From NCBI RefSeq assembly GCF_014651895.1, contig NZ_BMXT01000001.1, forward strand, positions 248,001 through 312,000: a DNA stretch of 64,000 nt. Reading direction: 5' to 3'. Shown here in pieces: positions 18,029 through 26,255 of the stretch. The notes below the pieces were generated by a model. It was not told where the DNA came from. It saw nothing but the letters and a program-made list of their open reading frames with translations, and did not search any database. A program made the position numbers and the translations under genes. Position 1 is the stretch's first letter, and each line of letters begins with the position of its first letter. This stretch comes from Rhodanobacter panaciterrae. GTDB lineage: Bacteria; Pseudomonadota; Gammaproteobacteria; Xanthomonadales; Rhodanobacteraceae.

Positions 18029-18769
18029 ATGGCCGCCTCGCGCTGGCCTGGTTGGAACATCGTGCTGCCCGCACTGGCATGGATGGTGGCGTTGGCACTG
18101 CTGCCGTGGTGGCTCGGTCTGCCGTTGCTGTTCGCGCTGGTGGCCGTGGTGCTCTTGCTGCAGCATCGACTGGCCGGCGAGCATGTCGCGTTGATCCGAC
18201 GCGGACTGCGCTGGGGTTTGCCCGGCGTGCTGTTCGCGCTGCAACGGGTGCTCGGTGGCGATGCGTTTGCCTGGGGCGCGGCCCTGCTCGGTGCGCTGGC
18301 CGGGTACACCTTGCTGGCCGGACTGGAGGCATGGCTGGATCGGGCGCAGCGTCGCGACCCGATCGCAATGGCATCCGCCGAATGGCCCGAGCTGGCGCTG
18401 GCACCGATCGGTCCGCCTGCGGAAATCATCGAGCTGCAATTGCCGGCCTGGCAGTCGGCTGACGAGGGCTTGATCGATCCGCTCGCCCATCACGTGGAAT
18501 ACCGCAGCGGCAACTTCCTGTTTGCCGACGGCAGCGGAATCGACGGCGTCGGTCCGCGCGCAGCGTTCAGTCCGGCGGGACGCTGGTTCGTGGCGCGCAT
18601 GCCCAACGACCGCGGCATCGTGCTGTGGGATCGCGAAGGCCAGCATCGACATCGCCTGCGCGGCTGGCAATTGTGCGGCTGGTATCGCGAGCAGCCGTGG
18701 CTGATCCGACGCGAGGGCGACATGCCGCTGGCGTTGCCGGCCGTGCTGGGGCAGGACGACGAGGATTGA
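18029..18769 (+). CDS. Conserved hypothetical membrane protein
   Basis: A 246-residue protein I cannot assign. The N-terminal ~100 residues hold about three hydrophobic segments (VLPALAWMVALALLPWWLGL, LLFALVAVVLLLQ, GAALLGALAGYTLLAGL). The rest is soluble and rich in aromatic residues, with phrases such as VEYRSGNFLFADGSG, FSPAGRWFVARMPNDRGIVLWD and LCGWYREQPWLIRR that resemble beta-propeller or sensor-type strands. It starts 29 bases after purL and may be cotranscribed. Nothing in the sequence gives a function. Confidence 0.65.
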   Translation: MAASRWPGWNIVLPALAWMVALALLPWWLGLPLLFALVAVVLLLQHRLAGEHVALIRRGLRWGLPGVLFALQRVLGGDAFAWGAALLGALAGYTLLAGLEAWLDRAQRRDPIAMASAEWPELALAPIGPPAEIIELQLPAWQSADEGLIDPLAHHVEYRSGNFLFADGSGIDGVGPRAAFSPAGRWFVARMPNDRGIVLWDREGQHRHRLRGWQLCGWYREQPWLIRREGDMPLALPAVLGQDDED

Positions 18770-18863
18770 ATCGTCGCAGCGGTGCGGCCGTTCTGATTGT
18801 TTCGCTCTGATTATTTCGTCGCAAACGGTTCTCCCGCCGCGCATCTCCGCGCATAATTGCGCG

Positions 18864-19751
18864 GTGGATACTTCGACCAGACATCGCTCGCCGTTTTCGC
18901 TGGCGCTCAGCGTGATCGTGGTGTCCGCCGACAGCGGCCCGGCATTGCGCGAATGCGTGCGAAGCGTGCTGGCCAGCCCGTTGTCGCTGGAGCTGATCCT
19001 GATCGACAACGCTTCGCGCGATGGCATGCCGTCGGCGATCGAGCGCGCGCATGCGCACGATCCGCGGCTCAAGGTGATCTACAACCACAAGAACCTCGGG
19101 TTTGGTCCGGCGGTGAACCTTGCGGCGAAGCAGGCCAATGGCCACGCGCTGCTGATACTCAACCCCGATTGCCTGTTGCGCGATGACGACTTGCGCCGCT
19201 TGCTGGCGCTGCAGGCCGGCAAGCCGAAGGCAGGCCTGATCGGCGCGGTGGTGTGCGATGCCGATGGCCGCCCCGATCCCGCATCATGGCGACGTGACCC
19301 GTTGCTGCAGCGTTCGCTCAACAGCCTGCTCGGCCGTCCTGGCGAGAAGGTCAATGTGGAACAGGCGATCCCCGCCGAGGTGATCGAGGCGGAGGCGGTG
19401 TCGGGCGCGGTGATGTTGATGACGCGCGCGATGTTCCAGCGCCTCGGCGGTTTCGACGAAGATTATTTCCTGCATTGCGAAGATCTGGACCTGTGCCGTC
19501 GCGTGCGCGACATCGGCTATAAGGTGCTGCTGGCCGGCGATGTCCGCGTGCAGCACGGCAAGGGCAGTTCCAGCCGGCATCGGCCGGTGTTCGTCAGCCG
19601 CTACAAGCATCGCGGCATGTGGCGCTGGTTCCGCAAGCACGATCCGGCTTCACGCAATCCGCTGGTGGCGGCGGCGGTGTGGCTCGGTATCTGGGCGCAC
19701 TTCCTGCTGCAGATTCCCGGGCAGCTGTGGCGGCGGTTGCTGCGTCGATGA
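18864..19751 (+). CDS. Glycosyltransferase family 2
   Basis: A 295-residue GT-A fold transferase. Landmarks are LSVIVVSADSGPALRECVRSVLAS, LELILIDNASRDG, NHKNLGFGPAVNLAAKQANG, LILNPDCLL (the DxD-equivalent NPD) and GGFDEDYFLHCEDLDLCRRVRDIGYKV. This pattern is typical of rhamnosyl or N-acetylglucosaminyl transferases for O-antigen or other envelope glycans; the sugar is not deducible. A C-terminal hydrophobic stretch (LGIWAHFLLQIPGQLW) may anchor it to the membrane. It starts with GTG, with a candidate -10 TAATTG-like element just upstream. The stop overlaps the next start (ATGA). Confidence 0.85.
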   Translation: MDTSTRHRSPFSLALSVIVVSADSGPALRECVRSVLASPLSLELILIDNASRDGMPSAIERAHAHDPRLKVIYNHKNLGFGPAVNLAAKQANGHALLILNPDCLLRDDDLRRLLALQAGKPKAGLIGAVVCDADGRPDPASWRRDPLLQRSLNSLLGRPGEKVNVEQAIPAEVIEAEAVSGAVMLMTRAMFQRLGGFDEDYFLHCEDLDLCRRVRDIGYKVLLAGDVRVQHGKGSSSRHRPVFVSRYKHRGMWRWFRKHDPASRNPLVAAAVWLGIWAHFLLQIPGQLWRRLLRR

Positions 19752-20656
19752 CGGCGTCGCGACGGATCACCGTGCTGGCGACGATCGGTCTGCTGGCGAT
19801 GACCGCGGTGTGGGGCTCGACCTTCGTGCTGATCAAGGACGTGGTCGCGCGCATGCCGGTGGCGGATTTTCTGGCCGTGCGTTTTGCGATCGCCGCGCTG
19901 GTGATGCTGGCGCTGTTCGCGCGGCCGGTGTGGCAGCTTGGCCGCAAGCAGGTCATGCGTGGCCTGCTGCTCGGTGTGGTCTACGGTGCGGGTCAGCTGC
20001 TGCAGACCTGGGGGCTGTCGCTGATCGCGCCCAGCGTCAGCGGCTTCGCCACCGGCATGTATGTGGTATTCACGCCGATCCTGGCGATGCTGTTGCTGCG
20101 CCAGCGCATGGCTGGCGTGGTCTGGCTGGCGGTGCTGCTGTCCACCGCCGGGCTGGCGCTGTTGTCGCTCAATGGCGTCTCGGTCGATTTCGGTGTGTGG
20201 CTGACGCTGGCCTCGGCTGCGCTGTACGGCCTGCACATCGTCGGGCTTGGCCAGTGGTCGCGCCAAGGCGAGGCATTCGGCATGTCGGCAGTGCAGATGG
20301 TGGCGATCGCCGTGGTCTGCCTGCTCGCCACTGCGCCGCACGGACCGATGTTGCCGCCCGATCGCAACGCGTGGTTCGGCGTGCTGTACATGGCGCTGGT
20401 CGCCGGTGCCGGTGCGATGCTGATGCAGACCTGGGCACAGTCCCATCTACCGGCCGCCCGTGCCGCGATCGTGATGACCACCGAGCCGGTGTTCGCCGCC
20501 GCGTTCGCGGTGGCGCTGGGAAGCGACGTGCTGAGTTGGCGCATGCTGCTCGGTGGCGGGCTGATCCTGGCCGCGATGTACCTGGTCGAACTGATGCCGC
20601 GGCGCGGCGACCGCACCGACGCGTTGCCGGCCGAAGCGGTACATCACGAGGTATAG
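19748..20656 (+). CDS. EamA/DMT-superfamily transporter
   Basis: A 302-residue protein with ten hydrophobic helices in two EamA repeats: the first starts IGLLAMTAVWGSTFVLIKD, the second near LASAALYGLHIVGLG with the AAIVMTTEPVFAAAFAVALG block, both hallmark segments. ATG at 19748 overlaps the glycosyltransferase stop by four bases (ATGA), fixing the start and implying coupling. The exported metabolite is unknown. Confidence 0.85.
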   Translation: MTASRRITVLATIGLLAMTAVWGSTFVLIKDVVARMPVADFLAVRFAIAALVMLALFARPVWQLGRKQVMRGLLLGVVYGAGQLLQTWGLSLIAPSVSGFATGMYVVFTPILAMLLLRQRMAGVVWLAVLLSTAGLALLSLNGVSVDFGVWLTLASAALYGLHIVGLGQWSRQGEAFGMSAVQMVAIAVVCLLATAPHGPMLPPDRNAWFGVLYMALVAGAGAMLMQTWAQSHLPAARAAIVMTTEPVFAAAFAVALGSDVLSWRMLLGGGLILAAMYLVELMPRRGDRTDALPAEAVHHEV

Positions 20657-20661
20657 GCGGT

Positions 20662-21138
20662 TCAGTCGTTATTGCGTGGCTGCAGCGCGATGCGCACCAG
20701 GTAGATGATGATGACCACGTTGCCGATCAGGGTGGCCAACTTCAGCCAGCCGAAGTAATAGAGGGTTTCGTACAGCTCCAGCGGAATCAGCGAGCCGGTG
20801 GCGACCACCGTGAACCATTCCGCCCAATGCTTGCCCAGCCACAGGCCGATGCCTTCGATGCCGAAGATCACCGCATAACCCAGCGCCACGATGCCGATCG
20901 CGACGAACTTGCTCGGTCCCATCTCCTGCAGCAGGTTGACCAGCTTCCAGCGCAGGCCATCGGTATCGGCCAGCGAGAGGTGCTCCAGCCAGTGCACCAG
21001 GTGATCGAAGTTCTGCGTGCGGTTCAGATGGAACGCCGCGAGCGCGACCAGGATCAGGCCAAGCGTCTTGACCGCCTCGTATATCGCGATGACCCGCAGG
21101 CCGACATGCCGTGGTTCGCGCTGGGGCATGGACGTCAT
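20662..21138 (-). CDS. DUF2127 membrane protein
   Basis: A 158-residue protein with the DUF2127 layout: GLRVIAIYEAVKTLGLILVALAAFHL, a soluble loop LVHWLEHLSLADTDG, then FVAIGIVALGYAVIFGIEGIGLWLG and YYFGWLKLATLIGNVVIIIYLV. About four membrane helices. The start is ambiguous (21138, 21129, or 21234 for a longer form); none has a Shine-Dalgarno. It is convergent with the EamA gene, stops six bases apart, and divergent from iadA. Function unknown. Confidence 0.65.
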   Translation of the reverse strand: MTSMPQREPRHVGLRVIAIYEAVKTLGLILVALAAFHLNRTQNFDHLVHWLEHLSLADTDGLRWKLVNLLQEMGPSKFVAIGIVALGYAVIFGIEGIGLWLGKHWAEWFTVVATGSLIPLELYETLYYFGWLKLATLIGNVVIIIYLVRIALQPRNND

Positions 21139-21272
21139 GGGAGGATCGCCGGGGTGGTGGACAACGCGGATGATCGAAAGCTCATGGCCTATTGTCGCTG
21201 CCGGGAAGGCATTGGTCGAGGTGGCATCCGACATGGCTTGACGCCACCTCGGGCGATCGTCACGCTGCGTCG

Positions 21273-22445
21273 ATGAATCTTTTGCTGCTTCGAAATGCGC
21301 AGGTCCACGCGCCCGAACCGCTCGGGGTGCAGCATTTGCTGCTGGGTGGCGGCCGCATCCTCTGGATGGGTGCGAAGCTCGACGAGCTGCCCGCCACGCT
21401 GGCGGTGCAGACCATCGACCTGCAGGGGCGCCGGCTGATCCCCGGCCTGATCGATGCACATGTGCACGTAACCGGCGGTGGTGGCGAGGCGGGCTTCCGC
21501 ACGCGGGTGCCGCCGCTGGGTGTGTCGCGCTTCACCCGCGCCGGCATCACCACGGTGGTCGGCCTGCTGGGTACCGACGACGTGGCGCGCGGTCCGCGCG
21601 ACCTGCTGGCGACGGTGTATGCACTGCGCGAGGAGGGGCTGAGCGCGCTGGCCTTCACCGGTGGCTACCATGTGCCGCCACGCACGCTCACCGGCACGGT
21701 GCGTGGCGATCTGGTCTTCATCGAGGCGTTGATCGGCATTGGCGAAGTGGCGATCAGCGATCACCGCTCCAGCCAGCCCACCCTCGACGAACTGCTGCGG
21801 CTCGCTTCCGATGCGCACGTCGCGGGTTTGATGACGGGCAAGGCTGGCGTGTTGCACCTGCATCTGGGCGACGGCGCGCGTGGGCTGGATCTGGTGCGCC
21901 GTGCGCTGGACGAAAGCGAGTTGCCGCCGCGCGTGTTCCATCCCACCCATGTGAACCGGCGCAAGGCGCTGTTTGACGAAGCGCTGGAACTGGCCGGGCG
22001 CGGCTGCACGATCGATCTCACCGCGTTTCCGGTCGAGGAGGGCGAAGATGCCTGGAGCGCGGCGGACGGCTTGATCCGTTTCCTGGACAGCGCCGCCCCA
22101 ATCGAGCGCATCACGGTCAGCTCCGACGCTGGCGGCTGTCTGCCGGTCTTCGACAACGACGGCCATGTCTGTCACATGGGTGTCGGCGAATCTGGTGCGC
22201 TGCTGGAAACCTTGAACGAGGTGCTGGCGCGGGGTGTACCGATGGAGCGCGCACTACCGGCGTTCACCAGCAATCCGGCACGGCTGCTGCGGCTGCCCGG
22301 CAAGGGCCGGATCCATGTTGGCGCCGACGCCGACCTGGTAGCGCTGGACGAAGCCGGCGCGGCGCATGATGTAATGGCAGGTGGCGTCGTGCACGTGCGC
22401 GACGGCCACATCGAACATCGCGGCACGTTCGAGAACACCATCTAG
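21273..22445 (+). CDS. iadA: Isoaspartyl dipeptidase
   Basis: A 390-residue metallo-amidohydrolase that splits beta-aspartyl dipeptides. Metal ligands and motifs of the family are visible: HVHVTGGGGE after LIPGLIDA, GEVAISDHRSSQPT, HLHLGDGARG, FHPTHVNRR and SSDAGGCLPVFD. It is the first gene of the cyanophycin cluster. Cyanophycinase releases beta-Asp-Arg dipeptides and this enzyme can complete their breakdown to Asp and Arg, which explains the location. ATG at 21273 starts the typical NLLLLRNAQVHAPE segment. Confidence 0.9.
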   Translation: MNLLLLRNAQVHAPEPLGVQHLLLGGGRILWMGAKLDELPATLAVQTIDLQGRRLIPGLIDAHVHVTGGGGEAGFRTRVPPLGVSRFTRAGITTVVGLLGTDDVARGPRDLLATVYALREEGLSALAFTGGYHVPPRTLTGTVRGDLVFIEALIGIGEVAISDHRSSQPTLDELLRLASDAHVAGLMTGKAGVLHLHLGDGARGLDLVRRALDESELPPRVFHPTHVNRRKALFDEALELAGRGCTIDLTAFPVEEGEDAWSAADGLIRFLDSAAPIERITVSSDAGGCLPVFDNDGHVCHMGVGESGALLETLNEVLARGVPMERALPAFTSNPARLLRLPGKGRIHVGADADLVALDEAGAAHDVMAGGVVHVRDGHIEHRGTFENTI

Positions 22446-22497
22446 ACGTTCGATGCGTCAGCATGGATCGAATGATCCGCCGGACTCAGAGAACCGC

Positions 22498-23373
22498 ATG
22501 AAATCGAATGAAGTTGAGAACCAGATGAGTCCCAGCAGGGTGATGGAAGGGGAGCAGCGCGGCTGGATCGTACCGATCGGCGGCGCCGAGGAAAAAGAGA
22601 ACGATCCACGCATTCTCGAGCGGTTCGTCCAACTGTGCGGCGGCGGCGACGCGAATATCGTGGTGATTCCGACGGCGAGCCAGCTGGCCGACACGGGTCC
22701 CCGTTACGAAAAACTGTTCACCGGCCTCGGCGCCGGCGAAGTGGGCGTGCTCGATTTCGACATGCGTCGCGACGCGGTAGAGAAGAACCGGTTGGAACGA
22801 CTCGACCAGGCCACCGGCATCTTCTTCACCGGCGGCAACCAGCTGCGGTTGTCGACCATGCTTGGCGGCACGCCGGTGGCGCAACGCATCCGCGCCTTGA
22901 ATGCGCGTGGCGTGCACGTCGGCGGCACCAGCGCAGGCGCCAGCATCCTCAGCGAACACATGATCGCGTTCGGCAAGGAAGGCCTCTCGCCCACGGCCGG
23001 AAGCGTGCGGCTGGCACCGGGGCTGGGCCTGACCAACCGTTTCATCATCGACCAGCATTTCAGCCAGCGCGACCGGCTCGGCCGGCTGATGGCGGCGCTT
23101 GCATACAACCCCTATGCGGTGGGGATCGGTCTGGACGAGGACACGGCGGCGTTCATCCGTCCGGACAACACGCTCGAAGTCGAGGGCAGCGGCGCGGTGA
23201 CCGTGCTGGATGCCGGCAATCTGCAGTTCTCCTCGATGGCCGAGGCCGGCGAACACGACACGGTGTGCATGCTGGGCATGACCATCCATGTGCTGATCGC
23301 CGGAGCTACCTTCAACATGCAGACGCGCCACGCCTCGGCGGGTACGCTGGCGATACCGAAACAAACTGTCTGA
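22498..23373 (+). CDS. cphB: Cyanophycinase
   Basis: A 291-residue serine peptidase of family S51 that degrades cyanophycin to beta-Asp-Arg. The nucleophile sits in GGTSAGASIL; other family blocks are GWIVPIGGAEEK, IFFTGGNQLRL, GLGLTNRFIIDQHFSQRDRLGRL and AVGIGLDEDTA. No signal peptide, so it is the intracellular form. ATG 22498 is the likely start, with 22525 and 22543 as shorter options. It lies between iadA and cphA on the same strand; synthesis and degradation genes are thus transcribed in one direction. Confidence 0.92.
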   Translation: MKSNEVENQMSPSRVMEGEQRGWIVPIGGAEEKENDPRILERFVQLCGGGDANIVVIPTASQLADTGPRYEKLFTGLGAGEVGVLDFDMRRDAVEKNRLERLDQATGIFFTGGNQLRLSTMLGGTPVAQRIRALNARGVHVGGTSAGASILSEHMIAFGKEGLSPTAGSVRLAPGLGLTNRFIIDQHFSQRDRLGRLMAALAYNPYAVGIGLDEDTAAFIRPDNTLEVEGSGAVTVLDAGNLQFSSMAEAGEHDTVCMLGMTIHVLIAGATFNMQTRHASAGTLAIPKQTV

Positions 23374-23375
23374 AA

Positions 23376-23447
23376 CGGGCCCTCGGCTCCAAACTCACTG
23401 AAGCGAGCCCTCAGCTCAAAATTTTGTAGCAGCAAGCCTCCGGCTCA
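23376..23447 (+). repeat. Three imperfect 15-base repeats in the cphA leader
   Basis: CGGGCCCTCGGCTCC (23376), CGAGCCCTCAGCTCA (23404) and CAAGCCTCCGGCTCA (23433) recur every 28-29 bases. Each has a small inverted repeat (for example GAGC-cctca-GCTC). They lie between the cphB stop and the cphA ribosome site. Confidence 0.6.
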
Positions 23448-23459
23448 AGGAAAAAGCTC

Positions 23460-26255
23460 ATGCGCATTCTGGAACGTTCCGTTTTCGTCGGCCCGTCGTT
23501 GTATGCGCATTTCCCGGTGATCCGGCTGGAGCTAGATCTGGGTGAGCTGGAGCAGTGGCCGACGGGAAAACTCGGTGCGAAGTTCGTCGACGGCCTGGTC
23601 GCTGCCTTGCCGGGACTGGCCGAGCACGGTTGCTCGTACCGCGAACCCGGCGGTTTCATCCGCCGCATGCGCGAAGGCGAGGGCACCTGGCTCGGTCATG
23701 TGCTGGAGCACGTGGCGATCGAGCTGCAGAACGTCGCGGGTGAAGACGTCACCTTCGGCAAGACGCGCAGCGCCGACAAGCCGGGCGTGTATTCGGTGGT
23801 CTACGAATACGTGCAGAAAGAAGAAGGCATCGCTGCTGGCGAGCTCGCCCTGCGTTTGTTGTCGTCACTGCTGCCGGCGGAACTGCAGGTGCGCGGCAGC
23901 GTGCCGGAAGGCTGGGAGTGGACGAGCGAGCGCGACGAGTTCATCCGCTACGCGCAGCGTCGCGCGCTCGGGCCTTCCACCGCGTCGCTGGTGCGTGCGG
24001 CGGAGGAACGTGATATCCCGTGGCTGCGTCTCAACGAGCAGTCGCTGGTGCAGCTCGGCCACGGCAAGTACCAGCAGCGCATCCAGGCCACGGTGACCGG
24101 CCGCACGCCGCACATCGCGGTGGAGCTGGCCAGTGACAAGGAAGAAACCAACAAGATCCTCGCCTCGCTCGGTTTGCCGGTGCCGAAACAGGAGCTGGTG
24201 CAGAGCGAGGACGGTGCACTGCGCGCCGCGCGCCGGCTCGGCATGCCAGTGGTGACCAAGCCGTTCAATGGCAACCACGGCCGCGGCATCTCGATTCACC
24301 TGATGACCGATGAGGAAGTCATCGAAGGCTTCAAGGCCGCGCGCGAGCATTCGCGCTCGGTGATCGTGGAGAATTTCTTGAGCGGTGACGATCACCGGTT
24401 GCTGGTGGTCAACAACGAACTCGTCGCCGCGACACGTCGTACGCCGGGTCACGTGGTCGGCGATGGCAACCGCACGATCGCGCAGTTGGTGGACATCGTG
24501 AACCAGGACCCGCGCCGCGGCATCGGTCACGAGAAAGTACTGACCCGCCTCGTACTCGACGCGCAGGCCGAAATGATGATGGAGCGTGTCGGCTACACCG
24601 CCGCTTCGATTCCGCAGGCCGGCGAAACCGTGTTCCTGCGTTCCACCGCGAACCTGTCCACCGGTGGCACCGCCACCGACGTCACCGACATCATCCATCC
24701 GGACAACCGCGACATGGCGGTGCGCGCGATCCGCGCGATCGGGCTGGACGTGGGTGGCGTGGATTTCCTCACGACCAATATCGCCGAGAGTTACAAGAGC
24801 ATCGGCGGCGGCATCTGCGAGGTCAATGCCGCGCCGGGCTTCCGCATGCACGTGAGCCCCAGCGAAGGTACGCCGCGCGATGCGGCCGGCCCGGTGATCG
24901 ACATGCTGTTTCCGCCTGGCTCGCCGGCGCGGGTGCCGATCGCGGCGCTCACCGGTACCAATGGCAAGACCACCACCGCGCGCATGCTGGCGCACATCAC
25001 CAAGATGGCCGGCTATACGCCAGGACTCACCACCACCGACGGCGTCTACATCGACGGCCAGCGCACGGTCGAGGGCGACATGACCGGGCCGGTGTCGGCG
25101 CGCATGGTGCTGTCCGATCCGCACATCGACATCGCCGTGCTGGAGACTGCGCGCGGCGGCCTGCTGCGCGCCGGCATGGGCGTGACCAAGGTCAACGTCG
25201 GTGCGGTGCTCAACGTGCAGTCCGATCATCTGGGACTCAAGGGCATCGACACGCTGGAGCAGCTCGCCGAGGTCAAGCGCATCGTGGTCGAGGTCGCCAC
25301 CGATTGCGCGGTATTGAACGCCGACGATCCGCTGGTGCTGAAGATGTCCGGCTACACCGATGCCAAGGTGATCTGCTACGTCACCATGAATCCGTCGCAT
25401 GCACTGGTGCGCGAGCACGTGCGCGCCGGCGGCCGTGCCTGCGCGCTCGAGGCTGGCGTCAACGGCGCGATGATCACGCTGTACGACAAGGGCAGTCATA
25501 TCCCGCTGCTGTGGACGCACCTGATCCCGGCCACGCTGGAAGGACGTGCCCTGCACAACGTGCAGAACGCGATGGTTGCCGCCTCGATGGCGTTCTCGCT
25601 CGGCATCAAGCTTGACGCGATCCGGCAGGGCCTGCGCACGTTCGACACCACGTTCTTCCAGGCGCCGGGGCGCATGAACGTGTACAGCGAGCATCCGTTC
25701 AAGGTGCTGTTCGACTACGGCCACAATGCGCACGCGGTGGCAGTGATGGCCGATCTGGCCGGACGTCTCGATGTAACCGGCCGGCGCATCGTGGTGCTGG
25801 CTGGTCCCGGCGATCGTCGCGACGAGGATCTGGTGGCGATCGCCGATGCGGTGGCCGGTCGCTTCGATCACTACATCTGCCGCCGCGACGATGCGCTGCG
25901 TGGCCGCGATGGCGACGAGGTGCCAGGCATCCTGGCGCGCGCGCTGCGTGCGGCTGGTGTGCAGGATGCAGCGATCTCGATCATCCCGGACGAGCAGAAG
26001 GCGATCGATGCCGCCTTGGGCATGGGCCGCTCCGGCGACCTGCTGCTGGTGTTCGCCGACGCGCTGGTGCGCTCGTGGAAGCAGATCATCAAGTTCCGCC
26101 CTGAAGGCACCGCCGAGCTGCGGGCGGAATCCGCTGCGGCGCCGATCACGCCGCCGGTGACCGAGGCCTCCTTCGACGAGACCAGCTTTGCCGATCTGGG
26201 CGACGTGGTGCGCGACGAACGCGGCGTGCGTTTCTCCCGCGAGAGTGACGATTGA
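23460..26255 (+). CDS. cphA: Cyanophycin synthetase
   Basis: Polymerises Asp and Arg into multi-L-arginyl-poly-L-aspartate using two ATP sites. At 931 residues the order is: N-terminal domain (about 1-160), ATP-grasp domain (about 215-490, with NKILASLGLPVPKQ, VTKPFNGNHGRGISIHL and ICEVNAAPGFRMH), and Mur-ligase-like domain with P-loop GTNGKTTT starting near residue 499, LETARGGLLRAGMG, NVQSDHLG and FDYGHNAHAV. The C-terminal ~45 residues are acidic and Pro-rich, as is common. AAGGAAAAAGCTC before ATG gives a ribosome site. It overlaps the next gene by four bases (TTGA). Confidence 0.95.
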   Translation: MRILERSVFVGPSLYAHFPVIRLELDLGELEQWPTGKLGAKFVDGLVAALPGLAEHGCSYREPGGFIRRMREGEGTWLGHVLEHVAIELQNVAGEDVTFGKTRSADKPGVYSVVYEYVQKEEGIAAGELALRLLSSLLPAELQVRGSVPEGWEWTSERDEFIRYAQRRALGPSTASLVRAAEERDIPWLRLNEQSLVQLGHGKYQQRIQATVTGRTPHIAVELASDKEETNKILASLGLPVPKQELVQSEDGALRAARRLGMPVVTKPFNGNHGRGISIHLMTDEEVIEGFKAAREHSRSVIVENFLSGDDHRLLVVNNELVAATRRTPGHVVGDGNRTIAQLVDIVNQDPRRGIGHEKVLTRLVLDAQAEMMMERVGYTAASIPQAGETVFLRSTANLSTGGTATDVTDIIHPDNRDMAVRAIRAIGLDVGGVDFLTTNIAESYKSIGGGICEVNAAPGFRMHVSPSEGTPRDAAGPVIDMLFPPGSPARVPIAALTGTNGKTTTARMLAHITKMAGYTPGLTTTDGVYIDGQRTVEGDMTGPVSARMVLSDPHIDIAVLETARGGLLRAGMGVTKVNVGAVLNVQSDHLGLKGIDTLEQLAEVKRIVVEVATDCAVLNADDPLVLKMSGYTDAKVICYVTMNPSHALVREHVRAGGRACALEAGVNGAMITLYDKGSHIPLLWTHLIPATLEGRALHNVQNAMVAASMAFSLGIKLDAIRQGLRTFDTTFFQAPGRMNVYSEHPFKVLFDYGHNAHAVAVMADLAGRLDVTGRRIVVLAGPGDRRDEDLVAIADAVAGRFDHYICRRDDALRGRDGDEVPGILARALRAAGVQDAAISIIPDEQKAIDAALGMGRSGDLLLVFADALVRSWKQIIKFRPEGTAELRAESAAAPITPPVTEASFDETSFADLGDVVRDERGVRFSRESDD

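Noticed and set aside
14283..18404. 1373-residue open frame on the minus strand
   Set aside because: It lies antisense across purL; the long frame results from the third-position GC bias of purL, and it shows no domain or start signal.
19540..21276. 578-residue plus-strand frame
   Set aside because: Overlaps the glycosyltransferase and EamA genes in another phase and runs antisense to DUF2127; no domain content.
23376..23447. Short repeats considered as a CRISPR array
   Set aside because: Only three 15-base degenerate copies with 13-14 base spacers; too short and no cas genes.
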